In this document: positions 47,301 to 60,700 of the stretch, in pieces
Layout of the letters: every line of letters begins with the position of its first letter
How positions within the stretch are numbered: the first letter of the stretch is position 1
Assembly (NCBI RefSeq): GCF_901000735.1
Contig: NC_081544.1
Span: 32,935,235-32,999,234 of the forward strand
Source of the DNA: Corylus avellana
Taxonomy: Eukaryota; Streptophyta; Magnoliopsida; Fagales; Betulaceae
Direction: 5' to 3'
DNA: 64,000 nt
Notes under the pieces: model-generated
Told to the model about the DNA's origin: nothing
The model's input: only the letters and a program-made list of their open reading frames with translations
Databases searched by the model: none
Translations under genes and position numbers: made by a program

Positions 47301-50300
47301 AAATTTGAAAAAATACGAGTTCAAATTTGAAACAAGGTGCGTTCAAATTTAAGGGTAATATTTTCATCTCTCTTAGGACAAAAGAAACACGCCATCTATT
47401 GTGGGATTGATGAAGTATAAACACTCATACTCAGAGAAAAGAAAGTAAAAGTTACATTTAGAGAATGTTGATTGACCCTCTTAAGTGCACATGAATGCCA
47501 GGAAGCAACAAGGCATGTTGCTTCCAAAACCATAAAGCTGGATGCTACCGCTAAGAAAATCCTGGTTTTCCTTTCCTCTCACTGTTCTTGGTGGAACTGG
47601 GGCAATAGGGCTGTGCAAATTTCCAGTATTCCAACTGCTGACCGCCGCCAACACAGTTTTGACTGAAATAATAAGATTTTTCCTAAGATGAACTGGCATC
47701 ATTTTGAGGATTCATATATATCCCTTTCCCGAAGCCTACCCTTGCAGAGGCATTCCTTCTCTCACCTCACACTCTCAAATCTTCTCAGTTCACTCTCAGT
47801 CTCTCAGTCTCAACTCAAGTCTCCTCTCTTAGTCTCTCGGTCGTCGTTGTTGATCTCCATTTTTATTATCAGTCAAAGATGAAGATGAAGAGTCTCAATC
47901 TTAAATGATGTTTCGCCTTCATTGTTCTTCGTCTTTGAAGATGAAGAATTGAAGACATAGTCAACGTTTCGCCTTTGTTGTTCTTCATCTTTGAAGACAA
48001 AGAGTTCTTCAGTCAAAGACCACCTTGTGTTCGTTGTTCTTAGTCTTTGAAGACGAAGATTCGTTAGGTCAAAGATCTCGTCTTCGTTTTTCCTTGCAGA
48101 CCATTTCTGATTATTTCAATTGACTTGACTATGACATTTTGGAGACAAGTGTTAGACCGAAAATGAACAATGTCAAAGGTGGAGTTAGAGGTTTTCTAAC
48201 CCCGGCAGAGACAGAAGCTAGAAGAATTGTTTCTGACTCCCACTGAGTCAATGCACATCCCTATGAGGCAGAGGGTTATGTTTTGTTATGAAGAAATGAA
48301 ATTCTGGTTTTTGGAAGTAAAATGATGAAATTGTGACTTTGACTACAACATGTTGACAAGATATGCTAAAAGGTTTGAGCACCTGGCTCACATTCTTTCA
48401 GAAAAATTGCAAAAAGAGCATGTGCTATGCGAAGTGTTGCTCACTATGGGAAGGCCTAAGCTTTTAAGGACAAATGCTTTAAGTATTGTGCTGGACACGT
48501 TTTTGGTAGCACCTTGCCTTGAAGGACATCACAACACTTATTAAGAATAATGCCTACAAGAATCTGACAAGTCTATGCCTTCTCCTTATCCATTGTAATT
48601 TTATCTACTTCCCTCATGCAAACACATTAGTATTCATATATGTGGTACTGCTAAACTTAGCTCAATCAAATATGGACCAGACATTCTATAAGACTACATC
48701 TCCTAGACAGTGGGGAAGGTACTCTTTGGTAAGACTGATCCCTATTATGCATCAATTCTGAAATTGCTGCCAATTACCATATTGTGATGCCTAACTATAA
48801 TGTACATCATGGTAGGATTCAAACTAAATCAAATGGATAAGAAAAAGTACTCACCCCACAGGAATCTTCTTCTTTATGATGTAACTACTGACATACTTTA
48901 CAGAACACTGTTTCATCAAAATTTACTTAGGAAAAAAAAGTACAAAAGAAATCAAGCAACACTTCACACTAGGTGATTCATAGGAGTTGAAGCTTTGGAG
49001 GCAGACTGATATGATTTTCTTTAACCCCACCATGAACTGATCAACTTAGTCTCCAGTAAGGCTTACAGACAAATTTTTAATGAAAACAAAACAGAAGCAT
49101 CCAATTTCATCTGGATTTACATATAAAGACACATTAATGAAAATTCTGACACAAAAGAAGCATGTCTTACAATCAAACCATCGTGACCAAAGAAAAAAGA
49201 ACCACAAGTAAAAAGTAAGAAGTGTCCTATTCATTTTGGCTTTATATTTGAGAGAGCATTCAAATATAATTGATTCCAAAATATCATTCTAATGAGGAAC
49301 GGCCACGCTACATATTGATAAAGAAAAGAGAATATAAAATACATGTAAGCAAGATTTTTTTTGATAAGTAATACTACTAAAGAAACGAAGATATGTAAGC
49401 AAGATTTTGTCTTTTTGTTTTTTGATATGTACTAAAATTATATGAAAAAAGTGTGGGGAAAATGGATGAAAAAGTGGTCACCTACGTGTCAGGTGACTAT
49501 TTTTGCATTTAAGTTCCCAAAATACCATTAAAACTATTAAAAAAACAAACAACTGAAAACAAATTAAAATTATGCACAAAAACAAAAAATTTGGGGGGAC
49601 TGTGGAGTTCGTTCGGACACCTTCTAGTTTTTTTCTCTTTAAGTTTAGTTTAGTTTTTTATTATTATTTTTAATGATTTTAATGGCATTTTGGGAAGAAA
49701 AACACCAAATCAGTCAAGTGATGGGCACGTGACCACTTTTTCATCAATTTTGACACCATATGCTAATCAAGTGACTTATTTGTAACAGATCAGTAGTTTG
49801 AGGGAGCAAGATGTCACTTTTACAATTAAGTTGTGGTAGTTTAGGAGAGTAAAGTATATTTTCCCCAAAAAGTGTATCACTAGTATGCAGAGCATACAAG
49901 AGATGTGCCAAGAACCAAGAAACGAGACTTTGCATTGTGACAGACAATTATCATAATTTTTTTAAAAAAAAATTAGAGTTAATAATTGTGGGTATGGATA
50001 AATAACTTTTATCATATACTGGAAAGATTTCTTCCATCTTCTATAGAATTTGATTTTCTTTCAAATGCGACAAAACACTTTGTAACAAAGAAAGCACATT
50101 GATCTCCCCAGTAAGTTGTGTTTTCTAAAGTTCCAAAATTGTAACTTCAAATTTACTCTTCTAGGGCAGAAACACTTCCTAATCTTGGGATCTCTTGGGA
50201 TATCCCAAAGGTTGATGCATAATTAACGAATCAGGCGTTCTCAAAAGTTGACGCATTTTCCATAGCCCCAATAAATTCCTCAGCTTACTGATGTTTACAA

Positions 50301-51760
50301 GTAAAAGGCACTATAACCATATTAAAAAATTGATGGTACACTGCAGCTGGAGCACCCATATTGACAGTGTGGGAAAGAAGCACAAGCATGCCAATCTATC
50401 AAATCCCTCTACATCTTTAGCACATATGGAGGAAAGGGTAGTCATTTTATCAGATTAAATCATTGTGAACTTCTAGAGGCAGCCAATTTTCCCATGTTTC
50501 CACAGAGAAAAAGGCAGTTCACTAGGAATGCATTCTTGAATGCTCAGTATTGGAGACGATTCCCAACCTCCTTAGCAGAGTTTCTCAAAGTTTGGGCAAA
50601 AATGCAAAACAATGCATATGACTATGTTAATTAAAACAGACTTAACCTAAAAAGATAACTGCAAGACCGTACACAATGCAGCCCTGATTATAAAAGGAAC
50701 ACATAGATATAATGAATGTGCAAAGATGGAATATAAATATCATAATTAATACAGCAGAAAACAAATCCACATCATAAAAAATCAAAATTTAATAATAGAA
50801 TAGAGAGTTATACCGTGTGCTGGAACTGTGCAACCGAACCTTCCACTTGGGTGGGCCCTGTAATGGGTATCTGCTGGAAAGAAGCATAGTTTCCAGCAGC
50901 AGCAACTTCCACCGGAGCTTTCATCTCCGGTGTGGTGGTGAAATAGTCCGAAGCCATTATCTTATTCAACCTCTCTCTCAAACTCGCATCTACAAAATAA
51001 AAATACACACACATTCACAAACCATTCAGCAGACTATAGATAGAAAAGAAAAAAGGAAGTTCATGAACCAATATTTACAGGTAACGTTGGAATTGGGCTC
51101 AATGGGCCGGTCGGCGTTGGCGAGCCAAAGTTCGGCGTGCTCAATGCAGCGCTGCAAGGCGTTCTTGTGCGACAAGCTCGAATCCACCGGTCGCGAAATC
51201 AACAACCCGCCGAGCGTCGAAATCAAGTCTAAGTCCCGCTCTCCGAGTAGATCGGTGGTGGCGTCGTCGGTGACGTAATCGTAGGTCAGGCAGCACCCGC
51301 GCTCGTGCGTCCTCGCCAGCATGGTCGCCGTGAAATCGCTCTGCGGCTTGACGTCGAAGAGCGAGCCGAAGTAAAGCAGATTGAGGAGATCCTCCGCAGC
51401 GCCTAGGTCGGGTCGGTCGTTGTTGCGCTCGTCGTGGTGGTTGTCTTCGGGGGTTTGGGGATGATCGTTAGCGGGGGCGGAGTCGGAGGAGAGCTGGTGA
51501 TTCTGGGCGGCGAGGGAGAGCTCCTCAGAGACGGCCTGGGAGAGGGGCTGGCGGAGCTTCTCGAGCTCGTCAATGAGTACGGTGACGGCGGGCTTGGAGC
51601 GGAGGACCTCCTCCTGCTCCTTTTTGATGAGCTTTCCCTGCGCGATGGCCTCCTCCATCTGGCTGATGCGGTTGAACTTTTTGCGCAGGTTTCGGATGCG
51701 CTTGTTCAACAGGCTCAGGACTGGACCTTCCGACACCTCAGAGGCCGCGCTCGCCGCCAT
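44308..51760 (-). CDS. Caprin-like glycine-rich RNA-binding protein
   Basis: Four minus-strand exons, 51760-51079, 50989-50814, 44869-44795 and 44718-44308, join to 447 residues. The N-terminus is basic and coiled-coil-like (SLLNKRIRNLRKKFNRISQM, QGKLIKKEQEEVLRSKPAV), as in caprin homology region 1. A plant-conserved region follows (AAEDLLNLLYFGSLFDV, NKIMASDYFTTTPEMKAP). Then an acidic linker (AENFQGYETGDNESSP) and an RGG/Gly-rich tail (NQRGGRGGGGGGGGRRGY, GQAYNSHGSAVQGG). Plant members are annotated as glycine-rich proteins. Animal caprins act in mRNP granules, so mRNA binding in the cytosol is inferred. Intron 2 is 5.9 kb and full of transposon debris; a small extra exon there (see 46260) cannot be excluded. 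Confidence 0.85.
45371..46072. mobile_element. Large foldback element with CCACCCC-rich core, in caprin intron 2
   Basis: Arms of about 140 bases are inverted copies: left GCCATTTTGACTTTAAGATCC and TTTTCAATTTGATGAATTTAAG, right CAAATCTATCAAATTGAAAAC and GGTCTTAAAAGTCAAAATAGC. The core (45590-45870) repeats GGCCACCCC-type motifs in both orientations. There is no coding content. Ends are approximate; the target duplication was not clear. Confidence 0.65.
47007..47158 (+). mobile_element. 5'-truncated LINE 3' end, 16-bp target duplication
   Basis: The insert at 47023-47142 ends in an A-rich tail and includes TTTTCTTGTATACTCCATG and TATACTTGGGGGCGCC, which resembles the 3' UTR end of plant L1-type LINEs. 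AAACTTTATATTGAAA occurs at 47007-47022 and 47143-47158. A poly(A) tail plus a long perfect duplication shows target-primed insertion. It is intronic in the caprin-like gene, antisense to it. Confidence 0.75.
47700..48620. other. Unassigned segment with palindromic tandem repeat, caprin intron 2
   Basis: About 47700-47880 is TC-rich, like a 5' leader (CACTCTCAGTCTCTCAGTCTC). About 47905-48085 holds three diverged units of near 57 bases, each with a palindrome like CTTCATCTTTGAAGACAAAG. About 48350-48540 has an open + frame (MLTRYAKRFEHLAHILSEKL) of no recognised family. It may be remains of one inserted element or retrocopy. Confidence 0.35.
49446..49875. mobile_element. Mutator-type MITE in caprin intron 2, 9-bp target duplication
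   Basis: The element at 49455-49866 (412 bases) begins GGGGAAAATGG and ends TATATTTTCCCC. AAAAAGTGT flanks it at 49446-49454 and 49867-49875. Inner arms GATGAAAAAGTGGTCACCTA and GTGACCACTTTTTCATC pair. The left arm lacks about 120 bases present on the right, so it is internally deleted. Confidence 0.8.
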
Positions 51761-51990
51761 TGCCTTCGATTGATTCGGAGGAGGAGAAGGGCTTTGCGTG
51801 CGGTTGATAGGAGGGCACCACCGGTCTTTGGTGGTGGAAGAGGAAGGGTTTTGTGTGGGTATGGAAGAGGAAGCGGCTTTTGGGAAGGGATTTTAGGTAC
51901 GAGAGAGTGAGAGAGAGAGAGAGAGAGGGGTCGATTGAGAGTGAAGAGTAGAAAGGGTAAAGGTTTTAAATTGACTTGTAAAGGGGATAA

Positions 51991-52221
51991 GGAATTGCGT
52001 TTGAAAAGCTTAAAACTACTTTTAATACTTAAAAAAAATTTATTTAAAAAAAATTATATTCGTTTGTTAAAAAAGTTAAAAGTATTTTTAAGAGTCTAAA
52101 CAGCTTAAAAATAACTAAAAATGCATTTTTGATAAAAGTTTAAAAATTAAGCATGTTGTCCAAAAGTTTTTTTTTTTTGACTCAAAAATTCTATTTCTCA
52201 AATGCAAGCCCAAACAGGCTC
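51991..52221. mobile_element. AT-rich TIR MITE upstream of the caprin-like gene, copy A
   Basis: Ends GGAATTGCGTTTGAAAAGCTT and TTTGCATTTGAG-type sequence (reverse complement of the right end CTCAAATGCAAGCCCAAACAGG) are related inverted sequences. The interior is AAAAGTTTTTAAG-like. It lies 230 bases upstream of the start codon. Confidence 0.55.
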
Positions 52222-52254
52222 TTAAAGATGGAGAAAGCATTTCACCGTCTATGA

Positions 52255-52486
52255 GCTTGTTTGAAAAATAGAGTTTTTAAGTTAAAAAAAATACTTTTAG
52301 ACAAAAGTTTCATTTTTAAGTGTTTTTCAAAAGTGTTTTTATTTTTTTTTATTTTACTATTTTTAGAATTTTTGAACTCTTAAAAATGCTTTTAATTTTT
52401 TTTATCAAACAATTACTTTTTTCTTCAAACAAACTTTTTTAGTATTAAAATCACTTTTAGACCCCTCAAACGCAATCTCAAACAAG
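52255..52486. mobile_element. AT-rich TIR MITE upstream of the caprin-like gene, copy B
   Basis: Begins GCTTGTTTGAAAAATAGAGT and ends CTCAAACGCAATCTCAAACAAG, an inverted repeat related to copy A 30 bases away. The interior is AT-rich with AAAAGT(G/T)TTTT motifs. No duplication was resolved. Confidence 0.55.
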
Positions 52487-54762
52487 TTTTACATATTTTA
52501 TCAAAATAAAACAAATAATGTGAAAATATATACACAAACAAATTTAATCTCCACCGTCAAATTTCATCATTCCTTTGAGATCAAAATCCATGATCCCTGT
52601 TTGTAGCAGTTCAATTAGTAATCAACAATGTTATTTACGAGGCAAATCAAATTGGCATTCAATTTCGTAAAAAATATCCCATATAGTTTTATATTGGGCG
52701 ACTTTCACCTGTTTGGACAAGTATTCAAACATCCCATACAAATAGCACCCACCCATACCCGACCCTATTACACGGTCATGCTAATGCACCAAAACCCTAA
52801 TCCATCGTTAAATCTGGTTCTTTGGAAGACTATATGGGGTTTATGGTTTGTACTAAACTATCTCAAAAAGCAGGAGACATGGTGCCAAGCAATTTCTCTT
52901 TTTTTTCTTTTTTTTTTTTAATTGGAAATGAATGATGCTTTTCAGAATTAAACAGTGACTCTTTCTCAATTGCGAACATAACTATTACTTTGTTGATAAG
53001 TTTCCCTTCCTTCAAGAGGTGGTAATATAAAAAGGCAGCATACTTGAAGGAGAGATGTGCCTTTTTATGGCATTAAATTTGTTTGGGAGTGGCCTCTAAA
53101 GATTCAATAATTATAAACTTCCCTTTAACTCATAGGATTCATGATAATTTTACTAGGGAAACCCTTTTTCAAAAAAAAAAAAAAACATTCATTTTTGGAC
53201 CACTTATTTTGGTCTTTATATATATATAGTCCAATTCCAAGTGTATCATTGTCAGGTGTGGTCCACATATGACCCAACTAGATAGGAGGGCCTAACACTC
53301 TTCCACCCGACCATATTGACAAGGAAATAATATTTCAAAAAATACTTATATATATATATAACAGTAAATTTAAAATATAACCATATACGTGCATTTTATC
53401 AAAACTAAACAGTATGCCAATTTGAAAATGTCCCAACTCTTTAAAATTTCTCTAGATTTAACTTTAAAAATGTACTTTTTAAAAAAAAATAAAATTAACT
53501 GGCCATTTTTTAAAACTACCAAATATCAAATTCTCTAAGTATTTATCTATTTTAATTAAATATTATTTTTTATTAATAAATGTAATTACCATGAAACTTA
53601 CTCACTTTGATTTCATGTGATAGATTTACCAAAATGCCACCACAACAACCAAAATAATATTAAAAAATAAATAACTTTTCAGGAGATTACATGATCAGAT
53701 AATGGAAAGATGTAACATGATGTTGACATTCTAATATCTGGACATTATCCCAAAATCGAAATCTATGTAAGGTTGCAATCTTGAGTTTCCTGCAAGTATC
53801 TAAGCACTTTTTTTCACCATGAAATCTCCCTAACACTCCAATTACATATGAAATCTCTCTGTGCAAATTTGAGCATACGTCAATGTCCTAACCAATGAAA
53901 CAAAAGGATATGATTTCATTTGTTGAAGATGAAGATTTACTTAAAATTGTCACATTTAGCCATGCACACTAAGCTGTATATTTTGTGGTGATTTAATTGT
54001 ACACAAGCTATGCCTATTTTAAATAGTTAAATGAGGCCGGTCAGAATAAGAAATACAATCCAAGAATTAATACAAAATATTACTGAATAAAATCAAGGAA
54101 ATACATTCGGTCCGGTCTATGTAAGGCAAGGGATCGTAACATAATCACATTTTTTACGAAACCATATGAATAAAGAGAAGTGTTATTTAGTATTCTCTCA
54201 TCATTCTTCATCCTCATCTCTTGAAAATTAACCATTGGACTTGTAGAACCTAGATAAGTGAAGGTGTTGATATTGCAAATCCAATGATTGATTTTTAAAA
54301 TAGAAGAATGAGAAAAGAAAGAAACTAAATAGCATTTCTCATGAATAAATTACTTCTAGTGAAAGTTCACTGTTGTCACGTTCCATCACAATCACAACCA
54401 CAACCACTACTTGATCATTCAATGGGTTTTGGTTTTGGATTTGGCTTTTAAGTGCTGTAATTTTTTCAACAGTTCAAATTGAATTTTAGGTTTTCCAAAG
54501 AGAATGATGTTAAATTTGAACCGCTGAAAAAAAAAAAGAAGAAAAAATATTACTCATCATTCTCAAGTATCCATCTCTTAGATTTTTTTTTGTCTATGTG
54601 ACATATTCATATATACCTTTCCTTTTTTTTTTCTTTAAAAAAAGAAAAAAGGCAAAAAAACAAAAGAACAAAGAGAATGTATGAGATGGATACTTAAATG
54701 CTGAGTATATATATATGTGTGTGTGTTATTTTTTTTTAGAGCACCTAAGCCAAGGCAGCTTC
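52487..54762. other. Spacer between caprin-like and TNL genes
   Basis: AT-rich throughout. No gene, long inverted repeat or retroelement fragment was recognised. Short poly(A) and poly(T) runs are frequent. The right end is the TNL 3' UTR. Confidence 0.4.
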
Positions 54763-57700
54763 TTATTGAAAGCAAAAACACCCACGAACAAGCCGCAAGA
54801 AGCCCCACCAAAGCCCAGCATTTTCAAGTGTTTCAGCTCTTTCTCTTTCTTCTTGTTCCTCAACCTCCTCGGCTTCTTGCATTGGAATTTCAACTACAGA
54901 GCTAGACCCAGAGATGTGGTCTTCTTCCTCTTCAGGAGAACCGAAAAACTTGGCTAATTTTTCTGAAATGGATAGATGAGTCTCGTCCAGTGATTCTTCA
55001 TCTCCTTCATAATCATCGTCACCTTCAAAAATCAAACAAAGCCCACACTGTTTCACCTCAACCCCCTTAATATATGGTGGGTCTTGCTTGGTCACCTGTA
55101 TCTCATAACCTTCTTTCAACTTAGAAACTAAAGGGTGACAATCTGGATATCGAACCAAGTAAATATGATCATCATGCGTCTTTGGAACCCCTGTTAACTC
55201 CGGCATTGTACTGAATAAATTTTTATTCAGGTTGCTGATATTTGCTCTTATACATGGTATTGAAGGGAGCTCATCTCTTAAGTCATCCGGAATTTGATGG
55301 TCGAGAGAGACCACAACGCCAACCAGCACACCTTTGATCTTGCGGTTTTTACGTTCTAAAAATGGAACCGCTCCTTGAGAAAACCAATCTGGAATTTTTC
55401 TCCCAGGCATACCAAGAGTGCGCATATTCCTCAAACAAACCTACAATTAAGATTTTCATGAGAATTTATAACTTTATTTTTTCAATATGAGAAATGAAGC
55501 CTTATTATAATAAGGGCGGAGGGAAAACCTTAGAAAGTCTTCCTCTTACGACAGACGAGCATGTTTTGCAGCCACTCATGAACAATCTCCTCAAGGACTT
55601 CAAGCATTCAAGGCCAGGGATATCCACCACCTTCTCACAGTTTGTAAGATTCAGCTCGCACAAGCTTTCCAAGCTTGAAAGATCAGACACCCTTTCCAGA
55701 GCTGTACAGTTTGCAACATTCACCTCCAGCAAGCTTGAGGGAAGTGGAGGAAGAGACTTGAGCTCTTGGCAGTAGGGCAATACAAGCTTTTTGAGAACGG
55801 AAAGGCCACTCAAGCTGGATGGAAGGCTGAAGAAATTATTGTGTCCTAGATTCAAAATCTCCAAAGATGACAACTTCTCAAAATCATCAGGTATTTTCCC
55901 ACATAGTTTCCAAGCACGAGCATTCAGTTCTTCAAGCAAGCATAAATTGGAAAAAGAAGTCGGAAGTGTTCCGGGATTTCGTTTCTCTTGTGCAGTTGCG
56001 GCTAAAACCTCTTCAGGCATGCTTTTTCCAGATAACTGAAAAGGAGACTTCTTAGCCATTTTTAATGTCATTAAGCTTGAGAGCATCCCAAAGCTTTCAG
56101 GCAATTCTGTCACAGCAGTTTCTTCCATATGCAAGTGGTGCAGTGACTTTAAATTTCCTATTGAAGCAGGAAGTTTACAGAGCTGTGTACATTTATTCAT
56201 TCTTAATATAATAAGATTTTCTAGCATCCCTATGGATTCTGGCAATTCAGAAATATTGGCATTAAATAGATTTAAAGCAGTAAGAGCCAACATGCTTCCA
56301 ATTGATTCTGGTAGAGACCCAAGACTTTTACAATTTCTCATCTCAAGCTTCCTTAGCATTTTCAAGGCACCTACCCGATCTGGCAGATTTGTAATTGATG
56401 TGCCATCTAACTGAAGCTCAACAACAGAACCTAATCCTTCAATTGAATCAGGCAATTTGCTCAGAAACTGACAGTTTCCAACTGACAAGGCCTTCAAATA
56501 TGATAATGATCCAATAGAAGCAGGCAGTTCTTTAATTGCACTTCCATTAGTTAAAAGTTCTGTCAATGATATGAGATTGCCAACAGAATCAGGTATTGAG
56601 GTGAGTGATTTACACCACATTAAACTCAGTTTCTCAAGGTTTACCAAAGTTCCAACAGAATAAGGTATTTCATTTATAGCAGAACCATTAAGAGAGAATT
56701 CTTTCAGGGACGACAGCTTTCCAATGCAGTTGGGTAGTCTTCCTAAGAACTGGCAACCATTTAGACTAAGCTTTTCAAGCTTTGTAAGGCGGCAAATGGA
56801 TTCAGGTAGCATTGCAATAGCAGTGTCATCAACAAGAAGTTCTTTCAGAGATCTCATGCTGCCTATGTCGTTTGGCAATTCTTTCAATTTTGTGCAGCCA
56901 GAGAGTATAAGGTTTTCTAGATTTTTCAGCCCAGAGACTTCAGCAGGAAATTCAATAAGGTTCGAACAATGTCCCAGGTTCAAGTGAAGTAATGTACTCA
57001 CGTTTCCAATGGATTCATGAATCTTTATTAGACTGAGGCAGCGCTCAAGAACAAGCTTTTCCAAGGTTTGATGCTTAGATAAATCAGGAATGGCAGCAAG
57101 ATTATAGCAATTGCGGAGAATCATAACCATCAATTTCTCAGCCACCTGGCAAACGCAAAGTGTTTTTTTGGTCATAAAAGAGATAATCATAAAGAATTGC
57201 TATAAAAAAGTGCAAGCCTTATGGACCCTAAACACTTTACTAGCTTTAGTGACTATGAGTAAGAAGAAACATATCAACATATCCTGTTCTTGCTTAGTAA
57301 CCAAATTCGTGCACCTGATAAGTGAAGCATACCTTGTTACTATACCAGCCCCACACTTGTTCAATTTTACTTTCCGAGAGGTCAAGGACTGCAAGTTCCC
57401 GAGGACAAAAATCAGAAGGAAGACTTTTGAAAGGACATGCTCGCCATTGTAGCCACTTCAGTTGCGCAGGAAAATATCTATGCTTTCCTACCAATCTCGT
57501 GTTATTGATTTGCAGAAGTCTTAGATTAACCATAGATTCAAAGGACTTTGTGTGTAGTACTACCTCCCTCTGTTTCTCTGCTTTATTTTGAAGATACTTC
57601 TTATACCTTTCTTCCACGTATGTTAATGCAGAGTTGACATTGGGCGCTCTTTTGAGGTTTTCCAAAGAAATTATGTCGCTACTTTGATCATTCGACAAGG

Positions 57701-60700
57701 GCCTCCTATCAAAGTCTAGGACGATCCCTTGAATACATCCTGTTCCCTATTATCAAAAAAATATGGAAACTACTTAAAAAAATGGAATGGAGCCAAGTGA
57801 AGAGTCAGAGAGACAATGGAAAAATAATAAGCAACTAAAAAATGTGAGATAACAATACAGGACATACAAAATGGTACCAGTATTTGGGAACTTAGAACAT
57901 CTAAGAACATTGAGACCAAATTTTTTCAGATGGGAACATATTCAGAAAATCCTTGTTAATTTTTGGTTCAAAAGACATGCATAACTTTTACTCCAAATTT
58001 TCAACAGTCCACTTACCTACATATAGTGGAACTGCCACAACTGATCCAACATACTATACGCGTACACATTTCATAAACCATTAATGATTTCTATATTCAA
58101 GGATGAAGGCATGAATTTAATCTTGGGAGATCCAGGCCGGATTGGCATTTTTTTGGGACCACCATTAATAAAAAGGACAAAAAACTCTAAAAAAAAAAAA
58201 AATGTTCCTTTCAAAACTTTTATTAAAAAAAATCTATAAATTTTGTTTTTCAACTTTTTGGCCCCCACTACACTCGCTCTTTGTCTGCACCAACAATGCA
58301 GCAAAGTAAGTTTGCACACACACACTATTTATTTATTTATTCTCCATTGTATAGTGTGAACATGTCAGCTTGAACATTGTTTGTCCTCTCTCCCAAAGTT
58401 TCTCAATCTTTATCAACCTCCACCAACCAGAATTCATCCGTATGTGTGACAAGGAAATTTAAAACACAGTACAGAGATATTGCTTATAGCATCAAGTGGT
58501 GCACAAATATTAATACTCCTTTTTCCCTTGAGGGTCACACATAGAAACATGGATGCATGCATTTGGGAAGGTGTGCTAAAACTTACCATCCAACAAACCA
58601 AGAAGGAATTGGAAAAAGAATAAGAGGTATCTAACTATGAGTCGTACCTTCTCACTCTTCAAGACAGTCATGACTGTATCACGATCCCAGAGTCTACTTC
58701 GCATACTAGGATACGCAGGGTTATCTTCTATAACAATTTGTCTTCCCATGTCTCTAACTTGATCATGCATCCACAAAGTGTTGTCCTCAGCAACCTTAAT
58801 GAGTGATTTTGTTGTCAGCACTCTGACTGCTATCTCAGCCCTAAAACCGCAACCTTTCAATACATCAATTGCATCTTCTCTCTTCATGTCCATTTGAATG
58901 AATAAACATGCTATGTCAAGGAATATACACTTCTCTTGTGTATCTAACCCATCAAAACTTATTTTCAACACATCCTGGAGATGGTGTGGACGAATTTGTT
59001 CCAACTTTCTCAGAGCATCTTCCCACTCCTCTATTCTCCTCTTATCAAACAAAAAAGAACCAAATACTTCCAGAGCCAACGGTAGACCTCCTGTAAGAGA
59101 CACCATTTTTTTGGAAAGATCACAAAATTTATCTGTGGGTTTGTCTCTTCTTAGTGCATGGTAGCTAAAAAGCTTAAGTGCGTCAGAGCTTCCCAACTCT
59201 CTGACCTCATAAAATGCATTCACTAGATGCTCGGGCAAAACTTCTCTGTCTCTTGTGGTGATGATGATTCTACTTCCTTCAAAAAACCATTCTCTTCCCC
59301 CAATAAGTAAATCAAGCTGAGTTACATTATCAATATCATCTAAAACAACAAGAACTCTCTTCTCACGAACTAATTCTTTGATTGCAGCGATAGAATTAGA
59401 ATATACAGGAACCTTACCAGAGGAAAGATCATGGATAAGTTTGTCCTGAAGGGATGCTAAACCATCGCCATTTGCAGATTTTTCTCTTACTTTTGAAATG
59501 AAACTTAGGCACTCAAAGCGACCAACAAGTTTATTACAAAGAGCCTTGGCAAGGGTTGTCTTACCAACACCGCCCATACCATATAATACAAGAACTCGAA
59601 TGCCATTGGATTTAACATCTAACAAACTCATCACTTCTTGTAGACGAAAATCAAGTCCAACTGGATATGTATCCACACCCACCGGAGTATTTGCCAGTTC
59701 AATCAACACCCTATTGACTAAGGATTGAATCAGCTTCGCTTGCGCCTCATTGCTGTTTATAAGTAATTAAGTATTAACACGAGTAACAAGGATATTCATC
59801 AAAAACACGAATAACAAGGATGACAATAATAATACTTGAATAGTCATCTCCTATGTGCCTACTTTAATGACAGACAAGTCCTTCAATACAAGGCATGCAG
59901 GATAGAGATTATATGCACATAAATATACAAAAGGAAGGAATGAAGGAGAAAAACATTTCTCTAGCATATTGGCTCATCAAAAATGTTCATGGATGGTGAA
60001 TTTCAGCATTTGACACCTTAACTGAGGCCTGTAAAGCCATATCAACTGCTGAATGACCAAATTATGATGTCAAACCATCGGCTTCTATAAGCATATTTGT
60101 GTAGACAGTATAAGTCATATGACTTGCAAGTATGGGTGATATGCACCGGCTTCATGTCTAACCTTTGGTGAGATATTGTCAAATTTTTTTCTGGTGTCAA
60201 AAGTTATTTCGCTCCATGTTTACGTTCTTTTAAGAAACCCCCTTATTGGGCCTGTCGTGATCACTCTATTTAACATCAATGCATGATAAATAGATGACAC
60301 AAACAACTAATTTGAAAAGAAAAGTAAGGGAAAGATGCAAATAAAATATATTATTACGACAGACCCATTTAAATAGATGACAAGATGTAAATAAAATAGA
60401 TGACTCATCACTTCACGCATTACGCACGCCCCAATAGAAAAAGAAAGTGCGGAAACAAAATGGAAATTTCTACCACAAATAAAAAATTCCCCCACTTGTG
60501 AGAGTCAATAGGCAAAGAACCATGTTTATGCTAAAACGTCCCCAAATATGAATAAACAAATCTAGAGAGCCAATAAGTGTATTTTAAGAAACTTCTTTTT
60601 TTATGTTTCTTTAATTTAAGAAATTATTTTTTACTTCTTTCTCCAAATACATACAACATTACCTCCTCATTTAGAAATACTTTGTATTAAAATAATAAAT

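Noticed and set aside
48350..48544. Open frame MLTRYAKRFEHLAH as a gene
   Set aside because: Short, isolated, inside another gene's intron and without any recognised family; probably part of decayed inserted sequence.
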